From Haberlea rhodopensis (Eukaryota > Streptophyta > Magnoliopsida > Lamiales > Gesneriaceae): a DNA stretch of 64,000 nt. A program made the position numbers and the translations under genes. This document shows positions 13,075-24,027 of the stretch, piece by piece (position 1 is the stretch's first letter; each line of letters starts with the position of its first letter). The stretch spans positions 1,302,001-1,366,000 of the forward strand of contig CAJQUN010000043.1 of NCBI GenBank assembly GCA_907163345.1, in the 5' to 3' direction. A model generated the notes under the pieces. The model saw only the letters and a program-made list of their open reading frames with translations. It had not been told where the DNA came from and ran no database searches.

Positions 13075-13512
13075 CGCATCATTAATTGAAAATAAAATTA
13101 ACAAATTAAATAAAACTATTTTTATTTAATTTCTAATTAATTAAATTTCAATATGGTAAAATCTCTATTTTACCTTTTAATCATCTTATTAATTGAAAAT
13201 AAAATTAATAAATTAAATGAAACATTTTCACTTAATTTCTAATTAATTAAATTTTCAATTAATTGGTAAAATCCATATTTTACCTTTTAACCATAATACT
13301 AATCGAAAAATAAAATTAACAAATTGAATGAAACACTTTCATTCAATTTTCAATTAATTAAATTTTTGATTATTCGGTAAAATCACTATTTTACCTCAAA
13401 TCATAATATTAATCGAAAATGAAATTAACAAACTAAATGAAACACTTTCATTTAATTTTCAACTAATTAAATTTTCAATTACTTGTAAAATCTCCATTTT
13501 ACACTTAATAAA
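13075..13512. repeat. AT-rich tandem array, four units of about 100-120 bp
   Basis: The block ATTAATYGAAAATAAAATTA begins at about 13081, 13189, 13308 and 13408. Each is followed by TAAATGAAACA, a TTAATT-rich segment and GGTAAAATC...ATTTTACC, which is itself a hairpin. Units are diverged. The array lies in the leader of element G. Confidence 0.75.
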
Positions 13513-13734
13513 TCAAAAATCATATTTTTAATTAATTAAATATTATGATTTATTTCAAAAATAATATCCGGATAAAACATCTAAAATGAGCCAAAATAAT
13601 TTATGGACTCCAAACAATTTGGAACCAAAATTAGAAAATCAATTTCAATCCAAAATACCCTATTTTCGGATTTAAAAATAATTTTTTTTAAAAAAATCGA
13701 AATTACTGTTCATTACCATCAAAATCGAAAATTA

Positions 13735-14125
13735 GAACTTAGGGTTTCTGAAACCCATCGCACATAGCCGCCGCCAGCCACCCCGCGCCTCCTTTGCTGT
13801 GGCAACATTTGCCGCCGCATGAAGCAGATCCAGAAGAGTAATCGCAAGAGGTTGCGCGAGTTTCATCTGCAACATTTGCAGAATCAATAACTGTGCGATT
13901 TTGCTGCAAATTCTCACCCAGAAAACCACATGCGCCGCCCCTGTCGATTTGCCGCAAGTTCACTCTGATGCGGAACTTTTCCGACGCGTTCGTTCGACTT
14001 ACGTCCATCACCTTCGCGGCGACGCGGCCACGCCGCAGGTGATCCAGCGGCGTCGCGTGTAGAGGCGTTAACCACCACCACCGACGCCGCGGTACCAGCG
14101 TGACAGTGCTTCAACTTCCGGCAGC
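13735..14125 (-). other. GC-rich block inside the G leader
   Basis: About 390 bp that is sharply richer in G+C (GCCGCCGCC, GGCGACGCGGCCACG) than the AT-rich array beside it. Three overlapping minus-strand frames of 65-90 codons are open here, Ala/Arg-rich with no recognised domain. It may be an ordinary GC-rich leader or a captured host-gene fragment; the sequence alone does not decide. Confidence 0.5.
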
Positions 14126-14260
14126 GGCTCAGTTAAAAAAGATTTTTAATTCAATTTCTATGTCTTTCCGGATTCCAAATTTCTGAAAAATACGATTAGA
14201 TTAACCGGAAACGATCTAATAAAAAATTAATTATCAAATACATGAATCAAAACGCAACCT

Positions 14261-14273
14261 GGCTCTGATACCA
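14261..14273 (-). promoter_or_regulatory. Primer-binding site of element G (tRNA-Met type)
   Basis: On the minus strand the sequence one base after the 5' LTR reads TGGTATCAGAGCC, complementary to the 3' end of plant initiator tRNA-Met. It fixes the direction of the element. Confidence 0.9.
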
Positions 14274-14274
14274 C

Positions 14275-14647
14275 TGTTGGGTTTTCGTACCCCGGCGCCA
14301 GATCCAAACGCAGCGGAAATAATACAATAAACAGATCTGACCCGGCGACGGTCGATCGCGCCTGATTCATATATTAACATGCATAAATCGAATAAATGCA
14401 CGAAAAGGAATTACCGTTCACCGACGTGAATCTGATAGCGGTGACCCTCGAGTCCAACCAACCTGACCAGATCTCCAAGACCGGCACCAGTGCTAGTGTG
14501 ATGACGGCTTTTCTATGAGGATGAGTGTATTGAATGGAATAAATTTTAACCCTAGACAATGTTATATTTATAGTGGTTAGCTAATTGGGCTAGGGTCCAT
14601 AAAGACCATCGGGCCAACATTTGGCTTGCTGGGCATTTATGCTAACA
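14275..14647 (-). repeat. 5' LTR of copia element G
   Basis: 373 bp and about 99% identical to 6903-7274. It holds the promoter and polyadenylation functions of the element by family analogy. The GAAGC target duplication follows at 14648-14652. Confidence 0.92.
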
Positions 14648-14899
14648 GAAGCGACATTCATCTCCCAAAAAAAAAAAAAAAAATTGTTCTTTATACTAGT
14701 ATTTAAAAAGAATGGTCGTTTTCAAATTTCTAATCGATAATGATCACATATTTTAAGCAAAAAAAACTTTTAAAAACAATTCATTGTTACAAAAATAAAT
14801 ATAAATATAGTGTTTTCACATTTGCTTAGAAAATAATAACATATGTTGAATCAAACATTTACCATTATACCAAAAAAAATTATAACTAGTGATAACTTT

Positions 14900-15680
14900 A
14901 TAAATCAAATCTTTTAAAAACATATAACAGTTCAAGTACTACGTTTCGATTTTTTTTTCCAGCAAAGATAATTGTTACACCTAGCAATTACTCTATCAAT
15001 AATTACACTATATTGTAGCTCATTAGATTTAAAGAGGTGACCTTGATCTTATACCAATTGAATGATCAAGCACTTGTTGCTTTGTCAAAACTATAGCTTG
15101 TGGTAACAATGCAACTCAAATCTTTTAAACCATATAACAATTACGTTTCGATTACTCTTCCAGCAAGAGCAATTGTTGCCCTAGCAATCACCCCTCCCAA
15201 TAATTGTTCTATCTTGGAACTCATGATAATCAAATACGTGACCTTGACTTGTTGCACCTAGCAATTCATCTCCTAATAATTGCACTACCTTGTAACTCAT
15301 TATAATCAAGCAAGTGACCTTACATCTTATACCAATTGAATGATCAAGCGCTTGTTGCTTTGTCAAAATTATATCTGGTGGTAATGATACAACTCAAATA
15401 TTTTAAACACTACGACGACCAAAATTCTACGTTTTGATTACTCTTCCAGTAAGAGCAATTGTTGCACCCTAGCAATCACTATTCCAATAATTGCATTACC
15501 TTGCAATTCATAGGAAGTAAACAAGGGAACTTGACTTGATACCAATTGAAGGATCAAATGTTTGTTGGTTTGCCAAAAATTATAGCTGATAGTAAAACTG
15601 CAACTCAAATCTTTTAAATCATAGAGTAGCTCAAGCGACACGTTTCGATTGCTTTTAGTAAGGAATTGCATCCCAACAAT
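14900..15680. repeat. Local tandem repeat of about 205 bp units
   Basis: ATACCAATTGAATGATCAAG-like starts occur at about 15053, 15333 and 15539, with a partial earlier copy from about 14900. Each unit also contains TCGATTACTCTTCCAG and GCAATTGTTGC...CTAGCAATCAC. The unit from 15053 carries an extra internal duplication of about 75 bp. The frames at 15181-15671 are repeat translations. Confidence 0.7.
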
Positions 15681-15849
15681 ATGTTTATAAGAAAAATTAA
15701 TTCTGAAAATAATCTTAATTTTAGTACAATAATTTTTTTTAAAAAAAATAGAAACTAATGGTTAAAATAAATGACTTCAGAATTGGATGCATACAAATTC
15801 TGAAAAGAAATAAATGACTTCAATAGATGCATACAAATAATTGTAAAGA

Positions 15850-17330
15850 GATAACAATTGAAAATCTAAATAAAAAAATATTACTATACTATTTAGCACT
15901 CTTCATAATTTATAAGTATTGTTTTTGCGTTCTCTTCTTCTTGCTCGTCATAATGATTTACGAATTCGTCAACTGCCCCATCTCTTCTATTTTTACATTC
16001 TGCTTCAAACAAATCTTTAAGTAACGTGAGCATGCATAACGAATCTGCAGATAGACTACTTATGTATTCTCCAATAATCGGCCACATGGTGAGAATGCCG
16101 ATTCAGAAGCGACGCTTGAAGCTTGTACCACATACACGTCTCTAGCCATTTTTGCTAAGATATGGAATTGTGCTGCATTTGACTTCCATCATTGTAAGAC
16201 GTCGAAGTTGTCTTCCGTTAGAAATTCATAATTCAGATAAATTTGCAACTCAGTCGACATGCTAGTAGAATGTCATTTTCCCTTAAGTTTTTTCCTGCCC
16301 AGCATCATAAGCAAATTGATGCCCCCACCTTTAGATTGAGATTGAGGTTATTCTTGAACAAGCCTTTGTTGCGATGATTCACTTGCCTGTTGATTGTAAT
16401 ACAAGTGAAACATATTTTGGAGAGATTGCATTGTAGACGTCTTTTGATCGTCATCAACCTTCCCCAAAAATTTAGCATAATATTCAAAAAATATCTCAAA
16501 TGAAGATAAATATTGACTAGGATCTAGCAATGTTGCGATGCAGTGCATGTGTGGGATTTGTTCCCAATACTTTATAAATTTAGTTTCCATTGCATTAACA
16601 AAAGCATGCAAGTCATAGTCATTTTTAAATTCTATAAACTTATCAAACATATTAAATACCAAAGGAAGAAAATAAACGGAAGTTGGATAAGTAACATCGG
16701 AGAAGCGTTCCGTCGCTTCTTTGAAAGTACCTAACAATGATACACAATTTTCAACAAATTATCAATCCTCAGTAGTCAAATAAATACTTTCATCACTATC
16801 AGACATTTGATATGAATTATAAAATGGAGTTAAAATATCTTTGTAAGGTAACATATCATTCAACATATTGTACAACGAATTCCACCTAGTTTCTATTGGT
16901 GATGGAAAAAGAAGATGCTTTAAACCGTTAGATAAACATAATTGTTTCCAATCGCGCTTAACACGGCTCGTGCGCTAAACATAATTGTTTAGCGCAGTAT
17001 TTCATTTTCTCAATACATGCGGAGTGATTGTCCTCATAACCAACTTTACAGCCAAATTAATCACATGATATGCACATGTAACATGAAAAAAAACAACATC
17101 AATCATTGGTTTCAGATAGGTCTTTAAATCACGCATCGCAGAATTGTTATTCGCAGCGTTGTCTAATGTGATTGAAAATACCTTATCCTAAATTCCATAA
17201 TGTCTACAAGTGTTGAATACATATGTAGCAATTACATAACCAGTATGTGCACAATCTAACTAATCTAAAGACAAAATTCGTTTTTGCATACATCAATTAT
17301 CATCAATCCAATAACTCAGCTAAAGAGCCG
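15850..17330 (-). pseudogene. hAT transposase relic (RICESLEEPER-like)
   Basis: Minus-strand fragments follow the order of plant BED/hAT transposases. Near 17040-17200 a piece reads LDNAANNNSAMRDL. Near 16850-16890 WNSLYNMLNDMLPYKD matches the RWNSTYxML region. The open piece 16348-16737 has FKEATERFSDVTYPT, then AMETKFIKYW and ATLLDPSQY, the DUF4413-type segment before the C-terminal dimerisation domain. 15893-16087 is a further C-terminal fragment. Frames are broken repeatedly, the N-terminal BED finger is not seen, and the C-terminal dimerisation motif is incomplete. Non-functional. Confidence 0.8.
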
Positions 17331-17399
17331 TTGCAAACGTTCAGCATGGCAACGACTATAAAGCCGTTTCCATGCTGCTGACCACTCTTTTTATTTATT

Positions 17400-17560
17400 T
17401 ATTTTTTAAAAATCAACCGGTTCTGGTTCCGGAATCGGAACCAAACCAGTAGCACCGTTCCCGGGAACCGCCCCTGATCGGTTTGTTTCTGTTTTCAGAC
17501 CGAACTAACCAGTCCGATTCTGGGCCAGGTCCAGATTGATCCGTCCCGATAAACACCCTA
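17400..17560 (-). mobile_element. hAT subterminal repeats and terminus
   Basis: GGTTCCGG/CCGGAACC-type repeats typical of plant hAT subterminal regions lead to AAACACCCTA at 17560; inverted, this reads TAGGGTGTTTATCGGGACGG, a plausible hAT terminus. The matching left terminus was not found, so the element is probably truncated. Confidence 0.5.
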
Positions 17561-18815
17561 CTAGAATGCCAAAAATTTTCAATATTTGTGCACTACGAAG
17601 CAAAAACAAAACACAGACAAACATAAACATTTTTCAAACATGACAGAAAAGTGATAGCAGTCTTCTAGTATCTCTACGAATTAAAAAACAATAGAAGAAT
17701 ACTATTTATGTCTTTACCAAGTCTATCCTTTGAATTTTTAATCATAACTTGGATGAGTAATTTATGTCTGTTTTAGTGTTGACATAGTGAGCGAGAGACG
17801 GCACAAATAATATTAATTTACAAGAAAAAAAAGGAGGATTTATGTGTTCATATATAGGCCAATCAAAGGTTAGATGTATGAACCCAACTTTGTTTGAAAT
17901 TGAAGTAATCAAATAAAAATTACTAACTAAAATAAATAAAATAATGGGATAAAATTTGGCCAGCATTTCGATAACATATACATTAGGATGCAATGATATT
18001 GATATGACGACACGGATACGAGAACAAACATGAATTTTCAAAATTTTAAAAATAGGATACGGTTGAGACACTCCAATATTTTTTTTATATATTTTACATA
18101 TATTATATTATAAAATACCAAAATTCATATTTTTAAATTTTAAAATCATGTAAAAGCAACAAAAATATTCTTACCAAATTCAAAAAACATATAAATAAAG
18201 CGTACAATAAGCACGTCCAAATAATAGATAATATCAAAAATATTCTTACCAAATTCAAGAAATGTATAAAATAAATGCATGTAACTGAAATCATTTTAGC
18301 ATTACCCATAATAATACCAAAACTATATTACTTCAATTAACACAAAGTTTAACAAATACATCCAAATTTCATTTTAGTCAAAAACTTTTTAAATCGTACA
18401 ATTAACCCTAAAAAATGTCATTTCCGTCTAGGACATACCACTCGGCAGTGTCTGACATGCATGCTCGATTAATTTTTTTTGGAAAATTAGACACACCCGT
18501 GGTGTGTCCGGTACGTGTCTGAATGGTGTCGATATTATAGAAGTGTTTGATATTGCACCAAGTAATTTTTATGAGTGTCCGTGCATCATTGTCTCTACAC
18601 TTACTTAAAGAAATTCCGAATTAAATTATTCGAAAGCATTATCTCTAATACAAAATTTCTTTATTTTCACTATAATTTTTAGTAAAATTTGAAATTTCAC
18701 CTTCAATTTTAAAATTTTTAGGACGTTACATATAATGAATTCACCATAGTGGCACCCATTTTATTTATTGATATTATATCCATTGTAGATTAAATTTTTT
18801 AAGTGATTTGGATGG
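17561..18815. other. Intergenic, AT-rich, no gene recognised
   Basis: Noncoding. The 109-codon minus-strand frame at 17742-18071 has no family motif and sits in low-complexity DNA. GTGTCCGGTACGTGTCTG-like phrases (about 18420-18600) suggest an unidentified old repeat. Confidence 0.55.
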
Positions 18816-18903
18816 GGCAACGTGGGGTTATTTAAAAAAATAACCCAAAAAAAAAATATTTGTAACAAAATAACCCAATTTAAAAATTGTTAACAAAGTA
18901 ACT

Positions 18904-19046
18904 TGAGACGCCAACTCAATTGGCGTATCCATTAGGAGATGCTACTTTTTTTTTTTTTTTTTTAATGTTGGAGACTTGGCGTCTCCAACAAATAATGTTT
19001 TTTATAACATATGTTGGAGGCGCCAACTGAGTTGGCGCCTCCAACA
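18904..19046. repeat. Three short palindromes in the left arm of H
   Basis: Units of the form GGAGACGCCAACT and its inverse AGTTGGCGTCTCC meet head to head, at about 18904-18925 (degraded), 18968-18990 (internal deletion) and 19014-19046 (GGAGGCGCCAAC variant). Homopolymer A or T runs separate them. A (TTA)n microsatellite follows at about 19079-19102. Confidence 0.85.
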
Positions 19047-20285
19047 TGTGTTTTTTTTTATTTTTTTTATTTTTTAAATTATTATTATTATTATTATTAT
19101 TAAAAACTGACCAAAATTCAATGTAGTGTTCAACGTCAATCACTATCTCAAAAACTATTATTGATAATACAAATATTTTCTCAAATATATAATGTATTGT
19201 GAACTGTCGGTTGAGTCCAATCATTATCTCATTTTCAAAATTCAAATAATAACGTTATCATGAGTTAGAATACTCACTTTGACCATTTAAAATTTTGAAT
19301 CACATTCGAATAAGTATAAAATACTATCTTATGATCTGAACAAAGATTAATATGTGTCCCACTTGGAGGTGTAGTTGAAGTTAGAGGTGTAAATGAATCG
19401 AATCGAGCCGAATATGAAATTTTTTTTAAGATTCGAATTCGGCTTGAAATAGTTATATTCGAACCCGGGTTTGATTCAAAGTTCGAATAGTTTTAAAATT
19501 TGGCGCGAGTTCGGTTCGAAAAGATTCGAGCATGTTCGCGATCTATTTAAACAGTTTTTTTATTATCAAATTCTAAAAAAATGTGCAGCACTGAATGGCC
19601 GTCGCGGAACATTATTAAATTTTTTAAACATAAAATTTAGGGATGTCAATGAGAAGGGTCTAAACTCGTACTCGTATTAATAATGTTCCGCGACCGCCAT
19701 TCCGAGCCGCTCGCGAACTTTAATATTTTATTAATATAAATATATATTAAATAAATATATTTTGAACATTTCGGGTATTTATTCTCGAGTAATGGTTCAA
19801 ATAGCTCGCGAACATGCTAGAATCTTTTCGAACCGAACTCGCGCCAAATTTTTAAAACTATTCGAACTTTGAATCAAACCCGAGTTCGAATATAACTATT
19901 TCAAGCCGAATTCGAATCTTAAAAAAAATTTCATATTCGGCTCGATTCGATTCATTTACACCTCTAACTTCAACTACACCTCCAAGTGGGACACATATTA
20001 ATCTTTGTTCAGATCAAAAGATAGTATTTTATACTTATTTGAATGTGATTCAAAATTTTAAATGGTCAAAGTGAGTATTCTAACTCATGATAACGTTATT
20101 ATTTGAATTTTGAATATGAGATAATGATTGGACTCAACCGACAGTTCACAATACATTATATATTTGAGAAAATATTTGTATTATCAATAATAGTTTTTGA
20201 GATAGTGATTGACGTTGAATAATACATTGAATTTTGGTTGGTTTTTAATAATAATAATAAATTAAAAAATAAAAAAAAAACATAT

Positions 20286-20425
20286 GTTGGAGGCGCCAAC
20301 TAAGTTGGCGCCTCCAACATATGTTAAAAAAAAAATTATTTGTTGGAGACGCCAACTCAGTTGGCGTCTCCAACATTAAAAAAAAAAAAAAAAGTAGGAG
20401 ACGCCAATTGAGTTGGCGTCTCAGG
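20286..20425. repeat. Three short palindromes in the right arm of H
   Basis: Inverse counterparts of the left-arm units, at 20286-20318, 20342-20374 and about 20396-20425. These are better preserved: the middle one is a 33-bp near-perfect dyad around AACTCAGTT. Confidence 0.85.
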
Positions 20426-20511
20426 TTACTTTGTTAACAATTTTTAAATTGGGTTATTTTGTTAAAAATATTTTTTTTTTGGGTTATTTTTTTAAATAAC
20501 CCGGCAACGTG

Positions 20512-21599
20512 TACGTAAATAAAATAGTCCAAAATCCAAATCCCGATAGGTCAAATACCACATTTCTATTGTATACAGTTGGAATGCAATCTTGAAAAAG
20601 TGACTTGTCTTATCTTATCTTTTCGTTTCAATGCTATTCCATTAATCTTACGGACAAAAATATTAACTACCTTGTGCCACCATCACTTTCCATTCAAAAT
20701 ATTAAATAAATAGTCATTGAATATATTTTATCAAATGTTATTAGCATAAGTACTTACCAATACGCCCAAAATTACAGCAGTTAGTAAATACATAACTTTA
20801 TTTTCTTATATGATAACAAAGTAAAACCACATACTAATGACATGTGGATATGAGAGGCTACATCACGTCAGTGTTAACGTGTCATGCTTGTTATATATTA
20901 TACGGTAAATGACTGCATCTCCATCCATGAGCACATAAAATAATTGGTAGGTACATCATTCTTATAATTTTTTTTTCAATTATATAAATAAATACACATA
21001 TATGAAATTATTGGACGACGAGATCATGAGATATGTTTTTTCTTTCCTTTTTTTCTGATTATTCCACCATCGAGCTTTAAATAATACTATGAAACGTGCT
21101 TAGGAAGACCTTCTTCCAACTAATCACAACTGGAAAAGTAAGATTTTGATTGTCTTAGTTATTCTAAATCAAATATTCTACTGGTAATCGTTATTTGATA
21201 CACCTTTTGGTTTTATAAGGAAAAAAAACAAATCAATAAAATTTTTAAAGACAGCACCTTTTGTATACGTTTATATATGTATGTATGTATATTTGTATTG
21301 GTAGGTATGTACCCAACAATTCGTATGTGCACTCGAAGTGTAATTATCTATCATCTAAGACATAACAATCCTGACACATTGACAGCCACGTGGTGCAGCA
21401 TCTTATGTCAACGTATCACTTAGTATGCAGCTTTGCGCTACCGTTGTATAATGAAATAAAATTACGCATATACTGATAGTTATAGCTTTGGAACTAGTTG
21501 TAAGCGTTTGAGCCTAACAATTTGAATAATTGTCATTTAAATGAATCAATTTTTTATTTTTTTTATTTTTTTGTATAAATATGGGTTTTCTAGTACTAA
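20512..21599. other. Intergenic, no gene recognised
   Basis: AT-rich, with a TATG microsatellite at about 21271-21292. No reading frame of note before the chromodomain remnant of element F. Confidence 0.6.
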
Positions 21600-21639
21600 T
21601 ACTTGTATAAAACATGGCGGAATTCTTATTCATACGGAA

Positions 21640-24027
21640 AATCTCTTTCCAAAAATGCAATAAATAAATGTGTATACCGCCAAATAGTTCGGGGTAGTGT
21701 TGTATCATATGTTGTTCCGTCTCCCACATTGCCTCCTCTACACCCTCGTATGTCCCACTCAACTTTAACTATAGGAATAACCATGCTACGGAGTTTCCGA
21801 TTTGCCCGATCTAAAATTCGAACCAGACGTTCAACAAATGAAACACCGGGATTCACTGAACTTCTGAGGGTTGTAGTATATGAGACGTATCTGGTTCATA
21901 CTTTCTCAGCATCAATACATGTGGCAATGACAATCTATAAGCCAAGTTTCCAATTCGTTGCAAAACCTCATACGGACCCACATATCTCGCGATAACTTAC
22001 CTCGCATGCCAAAACGTTACAACACTTCTGAACGAGGATATTTTTAGGAATACCATGTTACCCACTTAAAATTCTAATGGTTGACGATGTTTATTTGCAT
22101 AAGCAGTCTGTCTATCCCGAGCTGCTTTCATTATCTGTCTTATGATTTTCACATTTTCTTCCATTTCTCTAATCAATTTGGGCATCTCACAAATATTCTA
22201 TCCACATCCCAACATAATGGAGATCTACATCGTCGCTCATACAGTGCCTCAAACGGGGCCATCTATATACTCGCTTGATAACTATTATTGTAAGATATTC
22301 GACCAATGATAAGAAGTCTTGCCAACTAGATTCAAACTCCAATACGCATACGCGCAACATGTCTTCCAGAGTCTGAATAGTACGTTCAGTCTACCCATCT
22401 ATTTGCGGATGATACACTGTACTCAATCTTACTTCTGTTCCCAAAGCCATCTGCATTCCTTCCCAAAAATGAGACGTGAACCTCGGATATATGTCAGATA
22501 TAATGGAGACTGGAATGCCATGTAATCATACTATATCTCGGATGTACATGTGGGCCAATTTCAAGTAGGAAAAGCTCATGATGTATGGTATAAAATTAGC
22601 AACCTTCATCAGTCTATCAACAACAACCCAAATAGCGTCGTGCCCTGAAGAAGTTCTCGGTAAATGAGTCACAAAATCCATCGGTATGTGTTCCAACTTC
22701 GAAGTCGGTACCTCTAAACTATATAATTCACCCCCTGATCTCTACCTATCTGCCTTCACCTACTGACATATAAGGCACTTCTTAACAAAATCTGTCACAT
22801 CTCGTTTCATTTGTTTCACAAAAACTTTGAACGTAAATCTTTATACACCTTCTTGCCCCCAGGATGTATACTATAATTGCTTAAATGAGCCCGCTGCAAT
22901 AGTTCTTAGCGTAGTCCGGATGAATTAGGGAGTACCCAATGACTACCACAGACTATCATCCCCAACTATACTGATTTGGATTCTTGACCTAGAGAGACCA
23001 ATTGTGCCCATCTCTGAATCTCTTCATCTGTAATTTGTAACTCTATGATATTCCAAAGTACATCTAATTCTGCCAAAAGCGTTGATACTCGAAGAAGTGA
23101 GGTAGATACATCAAAATCATACCCTAGATGGCAGTAAGAGGCCAATAATGTTGATAAACGACCCATATCATCAGCGGTACATCTAACCTTACGACTCAAC
23201 ACATGTTCTGTCAGATTTGCTTGACCGGGGTGATACTCAATCTCACAATCATAATCTTGTAACATGTCCATCCGCCTTCTCTGCCTCATATTCAGCTCTG
23301 CTTGAGTAAATAAAAAACTTTTGTGATCCATAAACGACGTACCATATAAATAATGTCGTCAAATCATCAATGCAGAGATGACGGCTGCAAATTCTAAATC
23401 CCGAACTGTATATTTTGTCTCATGTGGTTTCAATTGTCTCAAAGCATATGCCACAACATGCTTATCATGCATCAATACACTGCCTAAACCTTGTAATGAT
23501 GCATCGGTGTATAAGACAAATCTCTCATTCTCTGTGGGAATCACCAACACTGGTGCAGTCGTCAATCGATAATTCAGGTTTTGAAAACTCAGTTCACAAA
23601 CTTCAGACCAATAGAATGGTACTCCTTTTTGTGTCAACCGTGTCAACTGTCTAGCAATTTTCAAAAACCCTTCGACAAAACACTCTAGCAATTTTCAAAA
23701 ACCCTTCGACAAAACACTGATAATATCCTACTAGACCTAGAAAGCTTTGACTTTATCGTACAGAAGTAGATGTAGACAATTCTAACACTGCCTCTACTTT
23801 CTTTGGATTAACCGATATTCCATCCTTGGAAATCACATGACCAAGAAACAAGACACTGCTTAACCAAAATTCACACTTACTGAATTTGGCATACAGTTGG
23901 TTATCTCGAAGAATTTTAAGTATGGTACATAAATGTCTTACGTGCTCTTCCTCACTCTTGGAATCAAGATGTCGTCAATAAATATAACCACAAACTGATC
24001 AAGATATGACACCATGACAACTCTAAC
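21640..24027 (-). pseudogene. Tekay pol remnant of element F (RT C-terminus to chromodomain)
   Basis: Read on the minus strand: YLDQFVVIFIDDIL, the RT YxDD region, near 23970-24010; RNase H with LYTDASLQGLGSVLM in 23359-23691; the linker DYDCEIEYHPGQANL in 22966-23331; integrase core pieces over about 22100-22900; a GPY-type region; and the chromodomain end WETEQHMIQHYPELF near 21670-21720. Frames change often. A unit of about 34 bp containing CTAGCAATTTTCAAAAACCC is duplicated in tandem at about 23650-23717 inside the RT/RNase H linker. Confidence 0.8.

Larger units (their letters stand above)
11791..14260 (-). other. Long 5' leader of element G
   Basis: About 2.4 kb between the primer site and gag. 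It contains CCCACGAGGGTGAG repeats (about 12228 and 12320), clustered TTACATCATATGTAATT palindromes (about 12957-13038), an AT-rich tandem array (13075-13512) and a GC-rich block (13735-14125). No coding function is recognised. Confidence 0.55.
6903..14647 (-). mobile_element. Element G: complete-structure Ty1/copia retrotransposon, coding region decayed
   Basis: The element is 7745 bp, bounded by near-identical LTRs and by the 5-bp target duplication GAAGC at 6898-6902 and 14648-14652. It is transcribed leftward: 5' LTR at 14275-14647, tRNA-Met-type primer site, a very long leader (about 2.4 kb), degraded gag-integrase-RT-RNase H, then about 1.4 kb of noncoding sequence, a polypurine tract and the 3' LTR. 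The domain order with integrase before RT is the copia signature. Both LTRs end TG...CA. The LTRs differ at only about four positions, yet the longest frame in the coding region is about 64 codons. That mismatch suggests an element mobilised by another element's proteins, or LTR homogenisation. Confidence 0.9.
18825..20502. mobile_element. Element H: Mutator-like foldback element
   Basis: A 1678-bp inverted repeat flanked by the exact 9-bp duplication GGCAACGTG (18816-18824 and 20503-20511). Nine-bp duplications are the hallmark of Mutator-like elements. The arms, 18825-19552 and about 19795-20502, are nearly identical in inverse. The loop of about 240 bp holds a further hairpin (19593-19616 with 19678-19703). 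The ends read GGGTTATTT...AAATAACCC and are themselves palindromic. No transposase is encoded, so the element depends on a transposase from elsewhere. The 109-codon minus-strand frame at 18916-19245 is low complexity, and the 69-codon frame at 19471-19680 crosses an arm into the loop. Confidence 0.9.

Noticed and set aside
17742..18071. 109-codon minus-strand frame
   Set aside because: Low-complexity AT-rich DNA, no motif, no supporting context.
18916..19245. 109-codon frame with a poly-Asn/Lys stretch
   Set aside because: It translates homopolymer and TTA repeats within the foldback arm.
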